Below, piece after piece: positions 43,033 through 50,078 of a stretch of 50,078 bases of DNA (position 1 is the stretch's first letter; the number at the start of each line of letters is the position of its first letter). The position numbers and the translations under genes were made by a program. A model generated the notes under the pieces. That model did no database searches and had not been told where the DNA came from. It worked only from the letters and a program-made list of their open reading frames with translations. This DNA comes from Rhodopirellula sp. (GTDB taxonomy: Bacteria; Planctomycetota; Planctomycetia; Pirellulales; Thermoguttaceae): assembly GCA_012728855.1 (NCBI GenBank), contig JAAYEH010000111.1:1-50078 (forward strand), written 5' to 3'.

Positions 43033-44412
43033 TCAGATCTCCGACCAGACCCCCGGGACCGGCACCGGGTATCGCCCATCCGCATCGGGTTGCACGGGCG
43101 GTGGGGTATCGTAATCGAGGGAATCGATATCGGCGTAGAACTGGAAATTGGAGGCCATTGCCTCGTCCCAAGTGATCACCTTGCCGCTGTGGACGGCTGC
43201 CCGTCCCATCAGGTCGGCGATGTTCGAGTAGGCCGCGCGTTTGGTCTCGTTCTGCGGCTTATCGTTGCGGATGCTGTCCAGAAGCACGTTCCACTCGGCG
43301 TCCCAGGAAGTGATCTTTTCTTTGGGCGACTCCCACACCATGTTGTCTTTCTCGATCCGCTGGTCCTTATAGAGACGCGACGTTTCTCCCTGCCCCAGTC
43401 CGTAGGTGTTGAACTGGGCCGCGCACTTGGTTCCGTGGATGTAGGTGGCGAACTCGCGGTGGCAATGGCCGCCCAGCCAGCGGACGACGTCGGTCGCCTT
43501 CGTGCCGTCGGCAAAGGTCCACTCGATCGAGAAGGAGTCGAGATTCTGGCCGTAGTCGAGGCTATTCGGCGCCCGGCCGCCGACGCCGTGCGCCGCGACC
43601 GGCCATTGGTCCTTGATCCAGCAGATCTCGTCGATCTGGTGGACGTTCATCTCGGCGAACAGGCCGCCCGAGACCCAGAAGAAACGGACAAAATTGCGGA
43701 TCTGCCAGAGCAACTCGTCTTCGCCGGCGGGTTTTTTGCCGAGAGGACCGACGGGGTGAACGCGGTAAGCCCGGATGAGTTGGATGTCGCCGAGCACGCC
43801 GTCGCGGACTTTCTCGATCATCATCTGGCGGTTTTCACTGTGGCGCCATTGAAGGCCGGCGGCGATTTTGAGGTTCTTCTTCTCGGCTTCCTCGCCCGCC
43901 TTGATCAGCCGTCGCAGACCCGGCACGTCGGGCGCGAACGACTTCTCCATGAAGACGTTGACCCCTTTCTTCACCGCGTATTCCAGTTGCATGGGGCGGA
44001 AGGCGGCGAAATTGGTCAGCATGGCCACGTCGCCCGGACGGAGGCAGTCGATCGCTTTCTTGTAGGCGTCGAAACCGATGAATTGCCGGTCTTTAGGGAC
44101 GTCGATGCGGTCGGCGAATTGCTGGTTGAGGTTCTTCAGCGACGCCTCCACTCGTCGCTCGACGACATCGGCCATGGCGAAAAGCTGGACCGGCCCGTGG
44201 GTCGAATGCATGGCGTTGGCCACAGCCCCGGAGCCGCGGCTGCCGCTGCCGATCAGCGCCAGGCGGATCGTATTGTCCTCGGCGGCGTGGACTCGCGGAA
44301 CTGCCACGCCGGCCAGCGCAGAAGCGGCGGCAACGGTTCCACCGGCTTTGAGCAGTTCGCGGCGGGTACACGGGGTCGCATGGCTCGGTTGACGATGCGA
44401 TGGTTGGCTCAT
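43033..44412 (-). CDS. Tat-exported Gfo/Idh/MocA-family oxidoreductase 2
   Basis: The 459-residue protein has the twin-arginine signal TRRELLKAGGTVAAASALAG at about 17-36. The NAD(P)-binding GSGSRGSG lies near 56-63. The cofactor-site motif is MEKSFAPDVPG, with Ser in place of the usual Pro of EKP, and the EMNVHQIDEICW segment supplies the His-Asp of the catalytic region. It is not close in sequence to the other Gfo/Idh protein of this window. Such exported members form large families in planctomycetes with unknown sugar substrates. GAGGGAG precedes the ATG at 44412 by about 10 nt. It is alone on its strand and converges with the TIM-barrel gene. Confidence 0.86.
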   Translation of the reverse strand: MSQPSHRQPSHATPCTRRELLKAGGTVAAASALAGVAVPRVHAAEDNTIRLALIGSGSRGSGAVANAMHSTHGPVQLFAMADVVERRVEASLKNLNQQFADRIDVPKDRQFIGFDAYKKAIDCLRPGDVAMLTNFAAFRPMQLEYAVKKGVNVFMEKSFAPDVPGLRRLIKAGEEAEKKNLKIAAGLQWRHSENRQMMIEKVRDGVLGDIQLIRAYRVHPVGPLGKKPAGEDELLWQIRNFVRFFWVSGGLFAEMNVHQIDEICWIKDQWPVAAHGVGGRAPNSLDYGQNLDSFSIEWTFADGTKATDVVRWLGGHCHREFATYIHGTKCAAQFNTYGLGQGETSRLYKDQRIEKDNMVWESPKEKITSWDAEWNVLLDSIRNDKPQNETKRAAYSNIADLMGRAAVHSGKVITWDEAMASNFQFYADIDSLDYDTPPPVQPDADGRYPVPVPGVWSEI

Positions 44413-44743
44413 GGTCGCGCTCTCCCTCGGTCCAGAAATCGTTCAACGGTCTACTGCCGTCACGATAGCGTCGGGCGACACCGTTCGCAAATTTCTGCTC
44501 GTCCGACGCACTATCCAGTCCTATGGGAGGGAATCACTCTTCCTCTACACTTTCCACCTGCAAAAAAGCTTGACATGCCCCGCATTTTGGTCAAAATGGG
44601 TCGTTACTGGGGAGGATAGTGGCCGCAGCCAGGGTAGTGCGCAGCGGAGGTCAGGGAGGCTCGCTCAAGAAAACGGTTTCGACGCCGATGAAGGCGGCTT
44701 GTCTTTTGTTTTCTAATCTCTTTTCAGGAGAGGAGTGTGTTCC
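44413..44743. other. Divergent intergenic region and leader
   Basis: It holds the plus-strand promoter listed separately and a leader of about 140 nt with no open frame of interest. CAGGAGAGGAG before 44744 is the ribosome site of the next gene. No clear minus-strand promoter was found. Confidence 0.4.
44570..44597 (+). promoter_or_regulatory. Sigma-70-like promoter of the DUF1559 gene
   Basis: A perfect TTGACA (44570-44575) is followed after 16 nt by CAAAAT (44592-44597), which matches four of six -10 bases. Transcription would begin near 44604. Confidence 0.42.
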
Positions 44744-45763
44744 ATGAGATTCCGTGCCAAAAGAGGGTTTACCCTCGTCGAGTTGCTGGTGGTGATTGCC
44801 ATCATCGGGATTCTGATCGCGTTGTTGCTCCCGGCCGTGCAAGCGGCGCGCGAAGCGGCGCGCCGGGCGCAATGCACGAACAAGATCAAGCAAATTGGGC
44901 TGGCTCTGCACAACTATCACGACTCGTACCAGATGTTTCCGGCCTTCGGATGGGGAGCGAATCAGAACTCGCCCGGGGCCCCCGTCAACGGCCAGAAAAA
45001 AGGCTCGAGCGGTCTGGCCGCGCTTTTGCCCTATCTGGAGCAACAGGCGGTGTATGACAAACTCGATTCTCGGCAGTGCGCCACCAACTTTGCCCTCGGA
45101 ACCAGCACGGGAACAGTTGTCGGTGATGCGGCTACGAATGGCAACGCGGCGGCCTCGGAGAACGAACTGGACGCTTTTCTCTGTCCTTCCGACAGCACCG
45201 GCAATAGGGACGAATGGACCTTGGCCGGTTCTTACTATGGTCCGGCGACAACCGGCTTCACCGGGTCGAAGACCAACTACGATCTGGTAACCTACGCCAA
45301 TCACGTGTTCTCCAGCTATCGATGGAAGGAAGTGTCGATAACGACGGAGCGGATGTTTGGCTGGGAGAGTAAGTGCCGGATGGCGGACGTCAAGGATGGC
45401 ACCAGCAACACGTTCATGGTGGGAGAGACGACCCGATACCACGCCAATGGCAGGGCCTTCGCTTGGGCCTATCGCGCTTGGGTCATGTGCGGCGTTGATC
45501 CGGCATACGCGAACAGCACAACCTATGGAGGCATCAACGTTTGGCATCAGCCGTGGATTGCCGCGACCTGGCAGAATCCGCCTTACGTTCCCATCAGGGG
45601 GCACGCGAGAAGCTGGTGGTGCCCTGCCGCGAGTCTTCATCCCGGCGGGTGCAACTTCGTGATGGCGGACGCCTCGGTTCATTTCATATCCGAGACGATC
45701 GACTTTCCCATGCTGATCGCGTTGTCCGGGATCCGGGACGGCACTCCAGTCAGCATTCCCTAA
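44744..45763 (+). CDS. DUF1559 pseudopilin-like protein
   Basis: The 339-residue protein starts MRFRAKRGFTLVELLVVIAI, a type IV prepilin signal with cleavage after the Gly before FTLVE, and a long helix to about residue 40. The DUF1559 features follow: QAAREAARRAQCTNKIKQIG, then LHNYHDSYQMFP, and near the end NFVMADASVHFISE. These proteins are a hallmark of planctomycetes, present in dozens of copies per genome, and are presumed to be pseudopilins or surface proteins of unknown role. AGGAG stands 10 nt before the ATG. A small lipoprotein gene follows by 83 nt, a usual arrangement for this family. Confidence 0.93.
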   Translation: MRFRAKRGFTLVELLVVIAIIGILIALLLPAVQAAREAARRAQCTNKIKQIGLALHNYHDSYQMFPAFGWGANQNSPGAPVNGQKKGSSGLAALLPYLEQQAVYDKLDSRQCATNFALGTSTGTVVGDAATNGNAAASENELDAFLCPSDSTGNRDEWTLAGSYYGPATTGFTGSKTNYDLVTYANHVFSSYRWKEVSITTERMFGWESKCRMADVKDGTSNTFMVGETTRYHANGRAFAWAYRAWVMCGVDPAYANSTTYGGINVWHQPWIAATWQNPPYVPIRGHARSWWCPAASLHPGGCNFVMADASVHFISETIDFPMLIALSGIRDGTPVSIP

Positions 45764-45846
45764 GCGAATCTTGGGGCGGATGATGCCGGCCGGCCATGCG
45801 CTGTGGGGTGCGGCAGTTTCTTACTCTTTTCCCAGGAAAACCACCA

Positions 45847-46317
45847 ATGATACTCAGGATTTGTAGCTGTTTTGCGGGCGCGCTCGGTCTCCTGGCGGGT
45901 TGCAGTTCCTCCGACTTGAACTTGGTTCCGGTTACCGGGATGGTAACGCTCGATGGCCAGCCGTTGGCGAACAAGAGTTTGATGTTTGTGCCCGAATCAG
46001 GAAAGGGCCCCGGCGCCAGTGCCATCACCGACGCGGCCGGAAAATATGAACTGCTGGCGATCGTCGCCGGTGTCAGGTCCGATGCCAAAGGCGCGCTTCC
46101 GGGGCGGTATCGGGTGACCGTGCTCGAACCGGCCACTCCGCTGGAAGCAACAGAAGGGGCTCCTGAAATGGAGGGCTTTGTGATGCCGGGCGCAGCAGGT
46201 CCATCGCGAGGAGGAATCCCCTTGATTTACCAGGACCAGGCCAAAACACCGCTATCGGTTGAGGTACCCGAGACCGGTGGAACGATCGACCTGGAGTTGA
46301 AGTCGCAACGGCGCTAG
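45847..46317 (+). CDS. Small lipoprotein with carboxypeptidase-regulatory-like domain
   Basis: The 156-residue protein has a lipoprotein signal ending LLAGC (Cys19), so it is lipid-anchored. The rest has the pattern VTGMVTLDGQPLANKSLMF and DAAGKYELLAIVAG-KGALPGRYRVTV, the seven-strand carboxypeptidase-regulatory fold common in planctomycete lipoproteins. Such genes regularly accompany DUF1559 genes; how the two work together is unknown. AGGAAAA lies about 8 nt before the ATG. Confidence 0.82.
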   Translation: MILRICSCFAGALGLLAGCSSSDLNLVPVTGMVTLDGQPLANKSLMFVPESGKGPGASAITDAAGKYELLAIVAGVRSDAKGALPGRYRVTVLEPATPLEATEGAPEMEGFVMPGAAGPSRGGIPLIYQDQAKTPLSVEVPETGGTIDLELKSQRR

Positions 46318-46429
46318 CCCGCTTTCCTTCGGGACTCCTGAAAATCGGATCTCGCTGTTTTCAAGAGCCAATAACGAGAAAGTCCGCCGCAACATCGGCG
46401 ATTGGTCGAACGAAGATCGGAGCCAAGCC

Positions 46430-49021
46430 GTGCGTCCTACCCGCTCTGCCTCATCCAACCCGTTTCTTGCGATCGTTTCGGCGATCATGGTTTGCCTCTT
46501 CTCCTGTGTGGGCCATGCTGAGTCTGTCCCGCGCGAATGGCAGAACATCACCGTGCCCAAGGTCGAAGAAGTTGCCGCGAGTTTTGCCAGTCCGCCGGCT
46601 GAATATAGCCTGACCATGTGGTGGTTCTGGAACGGCGAGATGACGGAGAGCATTATCTGTCGCGACCTGGCGGACTTGAAATCCCACGGGATCGGTTCCG
46701 TGATGATCTGGCCCTACAATGGCCTGACGAACCTCGAATATCTCTCGCCGGAGTGGTTCGATCGCGTGAAGTACGCGGTCCACGAGGCCGGTCGGTTAGG
46801 GCTGCGAATCTGGATCATGGACGAGGGGTGCTACCCGAGCGGCTTCGTCGGCGGCAAGGTCACTCGCGAGCGGCCCCAGCAACGGATGCAGGTGCTCGCC
46901 GAACGGGAAATCTCGCCGGGACACCTCGAGGTGAAGCCCGAATACCGTACGTCGGCGACCCGTTACATTCACGCGCCCGGCTTCAGAAAAGACGCCACCT
47001 ATTCGCTCTTCGACGCGCTCAACCCGACCGCCACCACGGATTTCTTGACCGATGTCCACGAACAGTACTGGGCATCGTTCGGCGACGAATTCGGCCGCAC
47101 GGTACTGGGGATCATGGGCGACGAACCATCTTTTCCGGGAGTCCCCTACACTGAGGCGATTTTCGACGACTTCGCGCGTCGCAAGGGCTACGACATCCGC
47201 CCGCACCTGGCACAGATCTTCACGAAGAATCCGGGCGACGACGCGCGCCGGATCCGCGCCGACTACTGGGACGTATGGACGGATCTCTACCGCGACCATT
47301 TCTTTCAGCCGCAGGCAGACTGGTGTGCTCGCCACGGAGTCGAATTCTTGATGCATCTTTGCGGCGAAGAAGACATGCCGACGCTCGTGGCGCTCAACGG
47401 CGATTTCTTCAAGTGCATGCGACCGGTCCAGGTGCCCGGGGTGGATGCCATCTGGCGGCAGATTTGGCCCGGCAAGGTGGCCGACTATAGCAAACTTGCC
47501 TCTTCCGTGGCACATCTGCGGGGCCGGCCACGGGCTTTCTGCGAGGCCTATGCCGTCTATGGCCGCGGGCTGAGCGTCGAGCAGGCCAAGTGGGTATTGG
47601 ATCACCTGCTGGCCCGAGGAATCAACCTGATCCAGGCGATGTCGTACCTCTCGTCGCGCGAGACTTTCCGCCCCTATTTCTGCCCTCCCGACTTGAACCT
47701 CAGTCCCCAGTGGCCGCACTTCTCCGCGTTGTTTGCCTATGCGAACCGGATGTCGTACCTGCTTTCCGTGGGCGAACCGACGGCCTCGATTGCAGTCTAT
47801 TACCCGACGACGAGCGGCTGGCTGGGCGACTTTTCGGCCAACGAGACCGCCCTCGCTCTGGCCCAACATCTTTTGGAGAACCAGTGTGACTTCGACTTCG
47901 TCGATGAGGAGAGCCTGCAAAGCGGCTTGAAATTGGAGACTGCGGCGATGGTCAACGCAAGCGGCCAGCGCTACCGCACGGTGATCGTTCCGGCGGTCAA
48001 GGCGATTTCACGAACGGCGCTCCAGCGGCTGGAAGAGTTCGCCGCAAGCGGCGGACGCGTCGTCTTTGTGGAGCATCTGCCGGATCTTGTTGTCGGGCAG
48101 ACGTTTCTCCACGCCGCGGACGGCCCCAAACACCTTCCTTGGGCCGCAATCATTCGCCCGGCGGATTCATTGCAGATGGCCGCGTCGCTCCTGCCCGAAC
48201 CCGACCTGGTCGTGAAGCGTCTACCGGAAGGCGGAATCTGCCCGGCGGTGAAATACGTCCATCGCAGGTTGGAAGACGGCGAGATCTACTTCCTTTTCAA
48301 CGAGAGTGCCGAGACTTTGGAAGCAAGCGTTCGGCTGCAAGGTGAAGGTGCCCCGCAATTCTGGAATGCGCGGACAGGCTTCCGAAGCCGACCGCTCGAC
48401 GTCCGCCGGGAAGGCAACTGCGTCCACTTCGCATTGAGGCTTGAGCCCAACGAGGCACGCACCATCGTGCTCGGCCCGGCGCCTCGTGAACCGCTGCCGG
48501 TAGAGCCTCTGATGCGCCCGACTTCCCAAAGTATCGTCCTCGACGGCGACTGGAATCTGACGATTGGCGAAAGACCCTGCCGCGGGCCACTGAAGAGATG
48601 GTCCGAATACGGCGAGGCCGGTTTTTCAGGCACGGTCCGCTATGCCAGGCAGTTCACGGTCCCGGAGACATTATCAAGAGGTAACGGAAGCGTTTACCTC
48701 GACCTCGGCGATGTCAAGTATTCGGCCCGCGCAGTGCTCAATGGCATTGATCTTGGCACTCTCGCCTGGAGACCCTTCCGCTGGAACGTGGACGAGGCGA
48801 TTCGTACGGGCGCGAATACCCTGGAGGTCGAGGTCACCAATACCGCTGCCAACGAATTGGCAGGCGACCCGCAACGGCTGGCCGATTTGCGAGAAAGGGG
48901 ATGGCTGCAGAATTCTTACATCCAGCGATATTTGCCTTTCGACGAGGAGATGGTTCCCTCCGGTCTTCTCGGCCCGGCGCGATTGGCAGTCTACGAGAAG
49001 ATCAAGAGCCCGGCAGAATAG
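46430..49021 (+). CDS. Secreted GH106-like alpha-L-rhamnosidase
   Basis: The 863-residue protein has a signal peptide (about residues 11-31, ending GHA) and matches GH106 glycosidases in layout. It has an early WWFWNGEMTES, then GIGSVMIWPYNG, IWIMDEGCYPSG, ILGIMGDEPSFPG-type segments and an EFLMHLCGEEDM stretch, with Glu and Asp at positions suited to an inverting mechanism. The C-terminal 180 residues (from about 680) form a jelly roll with VYLDLGDVKYSARAVLNG and EVEVTNTAAN. GH106 enzymes remove rhamnose from plant or algal polysaccharides. The gene follows the lipoprotein gene by 112 nt and has no polysaccharide-locus neighbours. Confidence 0.72.
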   Translation: MRPTRSASSNPFLAIVSAIMVCLFSCVGHAESVPREWQNITVPKVEEVAASFASPPAEYSLTMWWFWNGEMTESIICRDLADLKSHGIGSVMIWPYNGLTNLEYLSPEWFDRVKYAVHEAGRLGLRIWIMDEGCYPSGFVGGKVTRERPQQRMQVLAEREISPGHLEVKPEYRTSATRYIHAPGFRKDATYSLFDALNPTATTDFLTDVHEQYWASFGDEFGRTVLGIMGDEPSFPGVPYTEAIFDDFARRKGYDIRPHLAQIFTKNPGDDARRIRADYWDVWTDLYRDHFFQPQADWCARHGVEFLMHLCGEEDMPTLVALNGDFFKCMRPVQVPGVDAIWRQIWPGKVADYSKLASSVAHLRGRPRAFCEAYAVYGRGLSVEQAKWVLDHLLARGINLIQAMSYLSSRETFRPYFCPPDLNLSPQWPHFSALFAYANRMSYLLSVGEPTASIAVYYPTTSGWLGDFSANETALALAQHLLENQCDFDFVDEESLQSGLKLETAAMVNASGQRYRTVIVPAVKAISRTALQRLEEFAASGGRVVFVEHLPDLVVGQTFLHAADGPKHLPWAAIIRPADSLQMAASLLPEPDLVVKRLPEGGICPAVKYVHRRLEDGEIYFLFNESAETLEASVRLQGEGAPQFWNARTGFRSRPLDVRREGNCVHFALRLEPNEARTIVLGPAPREPLPVEPLMRPTSQSIVLDGDWNLTIGERPCRGPLKRWSEYGEAGFSGTVRYARQFTVPETLSRGNGSVYLDLGDVKYSARAVLNGIDLGTLAWRPFRWNVDEAIRTGANTLEVEVTNTAANELAGDPQRLADLRERGWLQNSYIQRYLPFDEEMVPSGLLGPARLAVYEKIKSPAE

Positions 49022-49054
49022 AGGCACGGGATTCATCGTTTTGTGCCGGGTCAT

Positions 49055-49303
49055 TCACGCCCGCCGCAGCGCGTCGACCAGTTTCATCCGCGCCGCGCGA
49101 AACGCAGGCAACACGCCGCCGACTAAACCCATCAGCAGCGAGAGCAGCGAGGCGGTCGCGAGAATTTCCGGTGTGACGAGAAACTCAAAGGCCTTCTCGG
49201 AGAACGTCGCCCAGTTCGTCATACCCGTCTTCATCACTGGGTACTGCTTGGGCCGGCGTTTGCGAACCCTTGGCTCGTAGCGGTAGGGACGGTAGGGATT
49301 CAC
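49055..49303 (-). pseudogene. C-terminal fragment of an FtsX/MacB-type permease
   Basis: The frame ends with ASLLSLLMGLVGGVLPAFRA followed by ARMKLVDALRRA. This is the last helix and tail of ABC transporter permeases of the FtsX/MacB type. The first 30 residues (MNPYRPYRYEPRVRKRR...) do not belong to that family, and the large extracellular loop and other helices are missing. It is a truncated gene, next to a transposase remnant. Confidence 0.65.
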
Positions 49304-49341
49304 AACGAGCTTAGGATTTGGTCCTCAATAACTTCCCGATT

Positions 49342-49797
49342 TCATTCCGGCTGGGGCACGGCGCGGTAGTTCCACTTAGGGAGGTGGTCGTCAAAGAGAA
49401 TCTTCATGTTCTCTTCGAAGTCCGCGGCGTACTTGCGGCCTGTGGCGTAGACCTTGTCCAAAAGGCCGACCGTCACTCGCAGGCCGGTGGTGGTTTTGGC
49501 ACGTTCGATGAATTGTTGGGCGATGTCCACGGTGTGGAAGATCACGCCTTGGCAGGCTCGCGTAATATGGGGGAAAACGCGATGTTCGATGGGATTGTGC
49601 TTCGAGCAGTACGGCGGATAATGCGCCACGCGCAGTTCGAGGCCCAGGCGATTGGCCAGGCGTTGCAGGTCTTCCTTGAACAAGTATTGCGTGGCGCTGT
49701 TGCTCCCTCCGCCGTCGCACAGGATCAGCAGGCGACGGGTCTCGGGGTAGGCCGCGCGACCATGCTCATCCCACCAAAGCGCGATGCTGAGAGAGGC
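49342..49797 (-). pseudogene. ISAzo13-type transposase, 3' fragment
   Basis: The frame holds the second half of an ISAzo13-family DDE transposase: LLILCDGGGSNSATQYLF with the second catalytic Asp, PPYCSKHNPIEHRVFPHI with the catalytic Glu, then the C-terminal PKWNYRAVP. The first Asp and all of the N-terminal half are missing. Codons beyond about 49797 belong to a repeat that cuts the gene, so the open frame to 49968 is not a real protein. TCCTCAATAACTT near 49321-49333 may be the remaining IS end. Confidence 0.7.
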
Positions 49798-49830
49798 AAT
49801 GGGGTCAGACTCTAAAAACGTCAATTTCCC
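49795..49830. repeat. Dispersed repeat interrupting the transposase
   Basis: The string GGGGTCAGACTCTAAAAACG, followed by TCAATTT, resembles a REP-like element I recall from many bacterial genomes. It begins where similarity to ISAzo13 transposases stops, so it probably entered or replaced the 5' half of that gene. Confidence 0.45.
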
Positions 49831-50078
49831 GTTGCAGGGGACGGGGAGCAAGAAGGTGTCACCAAACTTCTTCATTCCGGGTCCGATACTCCCCGCTCCT
49901 CGCCGCTCCAGCCGACTTTCTAGACATCCGACTTTCGGCCGGTGCGAACCTGCGCGTGTGCCCTCCAACGTAAACCCACCGCCACCAACTGCTTACGCCT
50001 CGGAGTCTCGCCAGACCAGAAACCCGGAAAAGTCCCCTTGTCGAAAAACTCCCTCGTCCCGCCTCCCTGCCGACCTTC

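Noticed and set aside
49831..49968. N-terminal half of the transposase
   Set aside because: The residues upstream of about 49797 do not match ISAzo13 transposases and are translated from a repeat and unrelated sequence.
1..50078. CRISPR arrays, rRNA and tRNA genes
   Set aside because: No regularly spaced direct repeats of CRISPR size, no rRNA-like blocks and no convincing cloverleaf were seen by eye; a covariance search would settle tRNAs.

Overview
The window looks like a chromosomal segment of a high-GC planctomycete, probably from the Pirellulales. The evidence is a DUF1559 pseudopilin-like protein with its small lipoprotein partner, two Tat-exported Gfo/Idh/MocA proteins, exported PQQ-type propellers, a HEAT-repeat protein after an oxidoreductase, a DUF4129 membrane protein, many secreted glycosidase-like proteins, and short palindromic intergenic repeats. 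This placement is inferred from gene content; no rRNA, tRNA or CRISPR array was seen.

Region 1 (1-16.9 kb). After the tail of a CHC2 zinc-finger gene, thirteen consecutive genes lie on the minus strand, most overlapping by 1-4 nt or nearly touching. In transcription order they are: iron-type alcohol dehydrogenase, HemN-like radical SAM protein, chorismate-lyase-like protein, halogenase-like flavoprotein, hot-dog thioesterase, half-size DMT transporter, PaaK-like CoA ligase, two exported PQQ-like propellers, LuxE-like ligase, LuxC-like acyl reductase, a DUF3311 protein with its sodium:solute symporter, and an exported CinA-like protein. Read together, these suggest a pathway that takes a chorismate-derived hydroxybenzoate, activates it, perhaps halogenates it, reduces it to aldehyde and alcohol, and moves the product or a relative across membranes. 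This is the best candidate for an undescribed system here. The chemistry is inference.

Region 2 (17-27 kb). A Cys-rich secreted protein and an HtrA-type protease lie on the plus strand. A minus-strand run follows: nucleoside-hydrolase-like protein, thiS, thiG and a secreted glycosidase-like protein. A large secreted protein of unknown glycosidase-like type is transcribed divergently from it.

Region 3 (27-38.7 kb). This holds mostly housekeeping genes: an HU-type DNA-binding protein, class II fructose-bisphosphate aldolase, a DUF4129 membrane protein, a YbaK-type deacylase, a Gfo/Idh oxidoreductase with a HEAT-repeat protein, and pyruvate phosphate dikinase. A three-armed palindrome with mutually exclusive pairings precedes the oxidoreductase.

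Region 4 (38.7-50 kb). This holds a membrane-anchored sulfatase-like protein with a tiny membrane protein upstream, a secreted TIM-barrel protein preceded by a perfect 28-bp inverted repeat, a second Gfo/Idh protein, a DUF1559 protein with a lipoprotein, and a GH106-like rhamnosidase. The right end is decayed: an FtsX-type permease fragment and an ISAzo13-type transposase fragment cut by a dispersed repeat.
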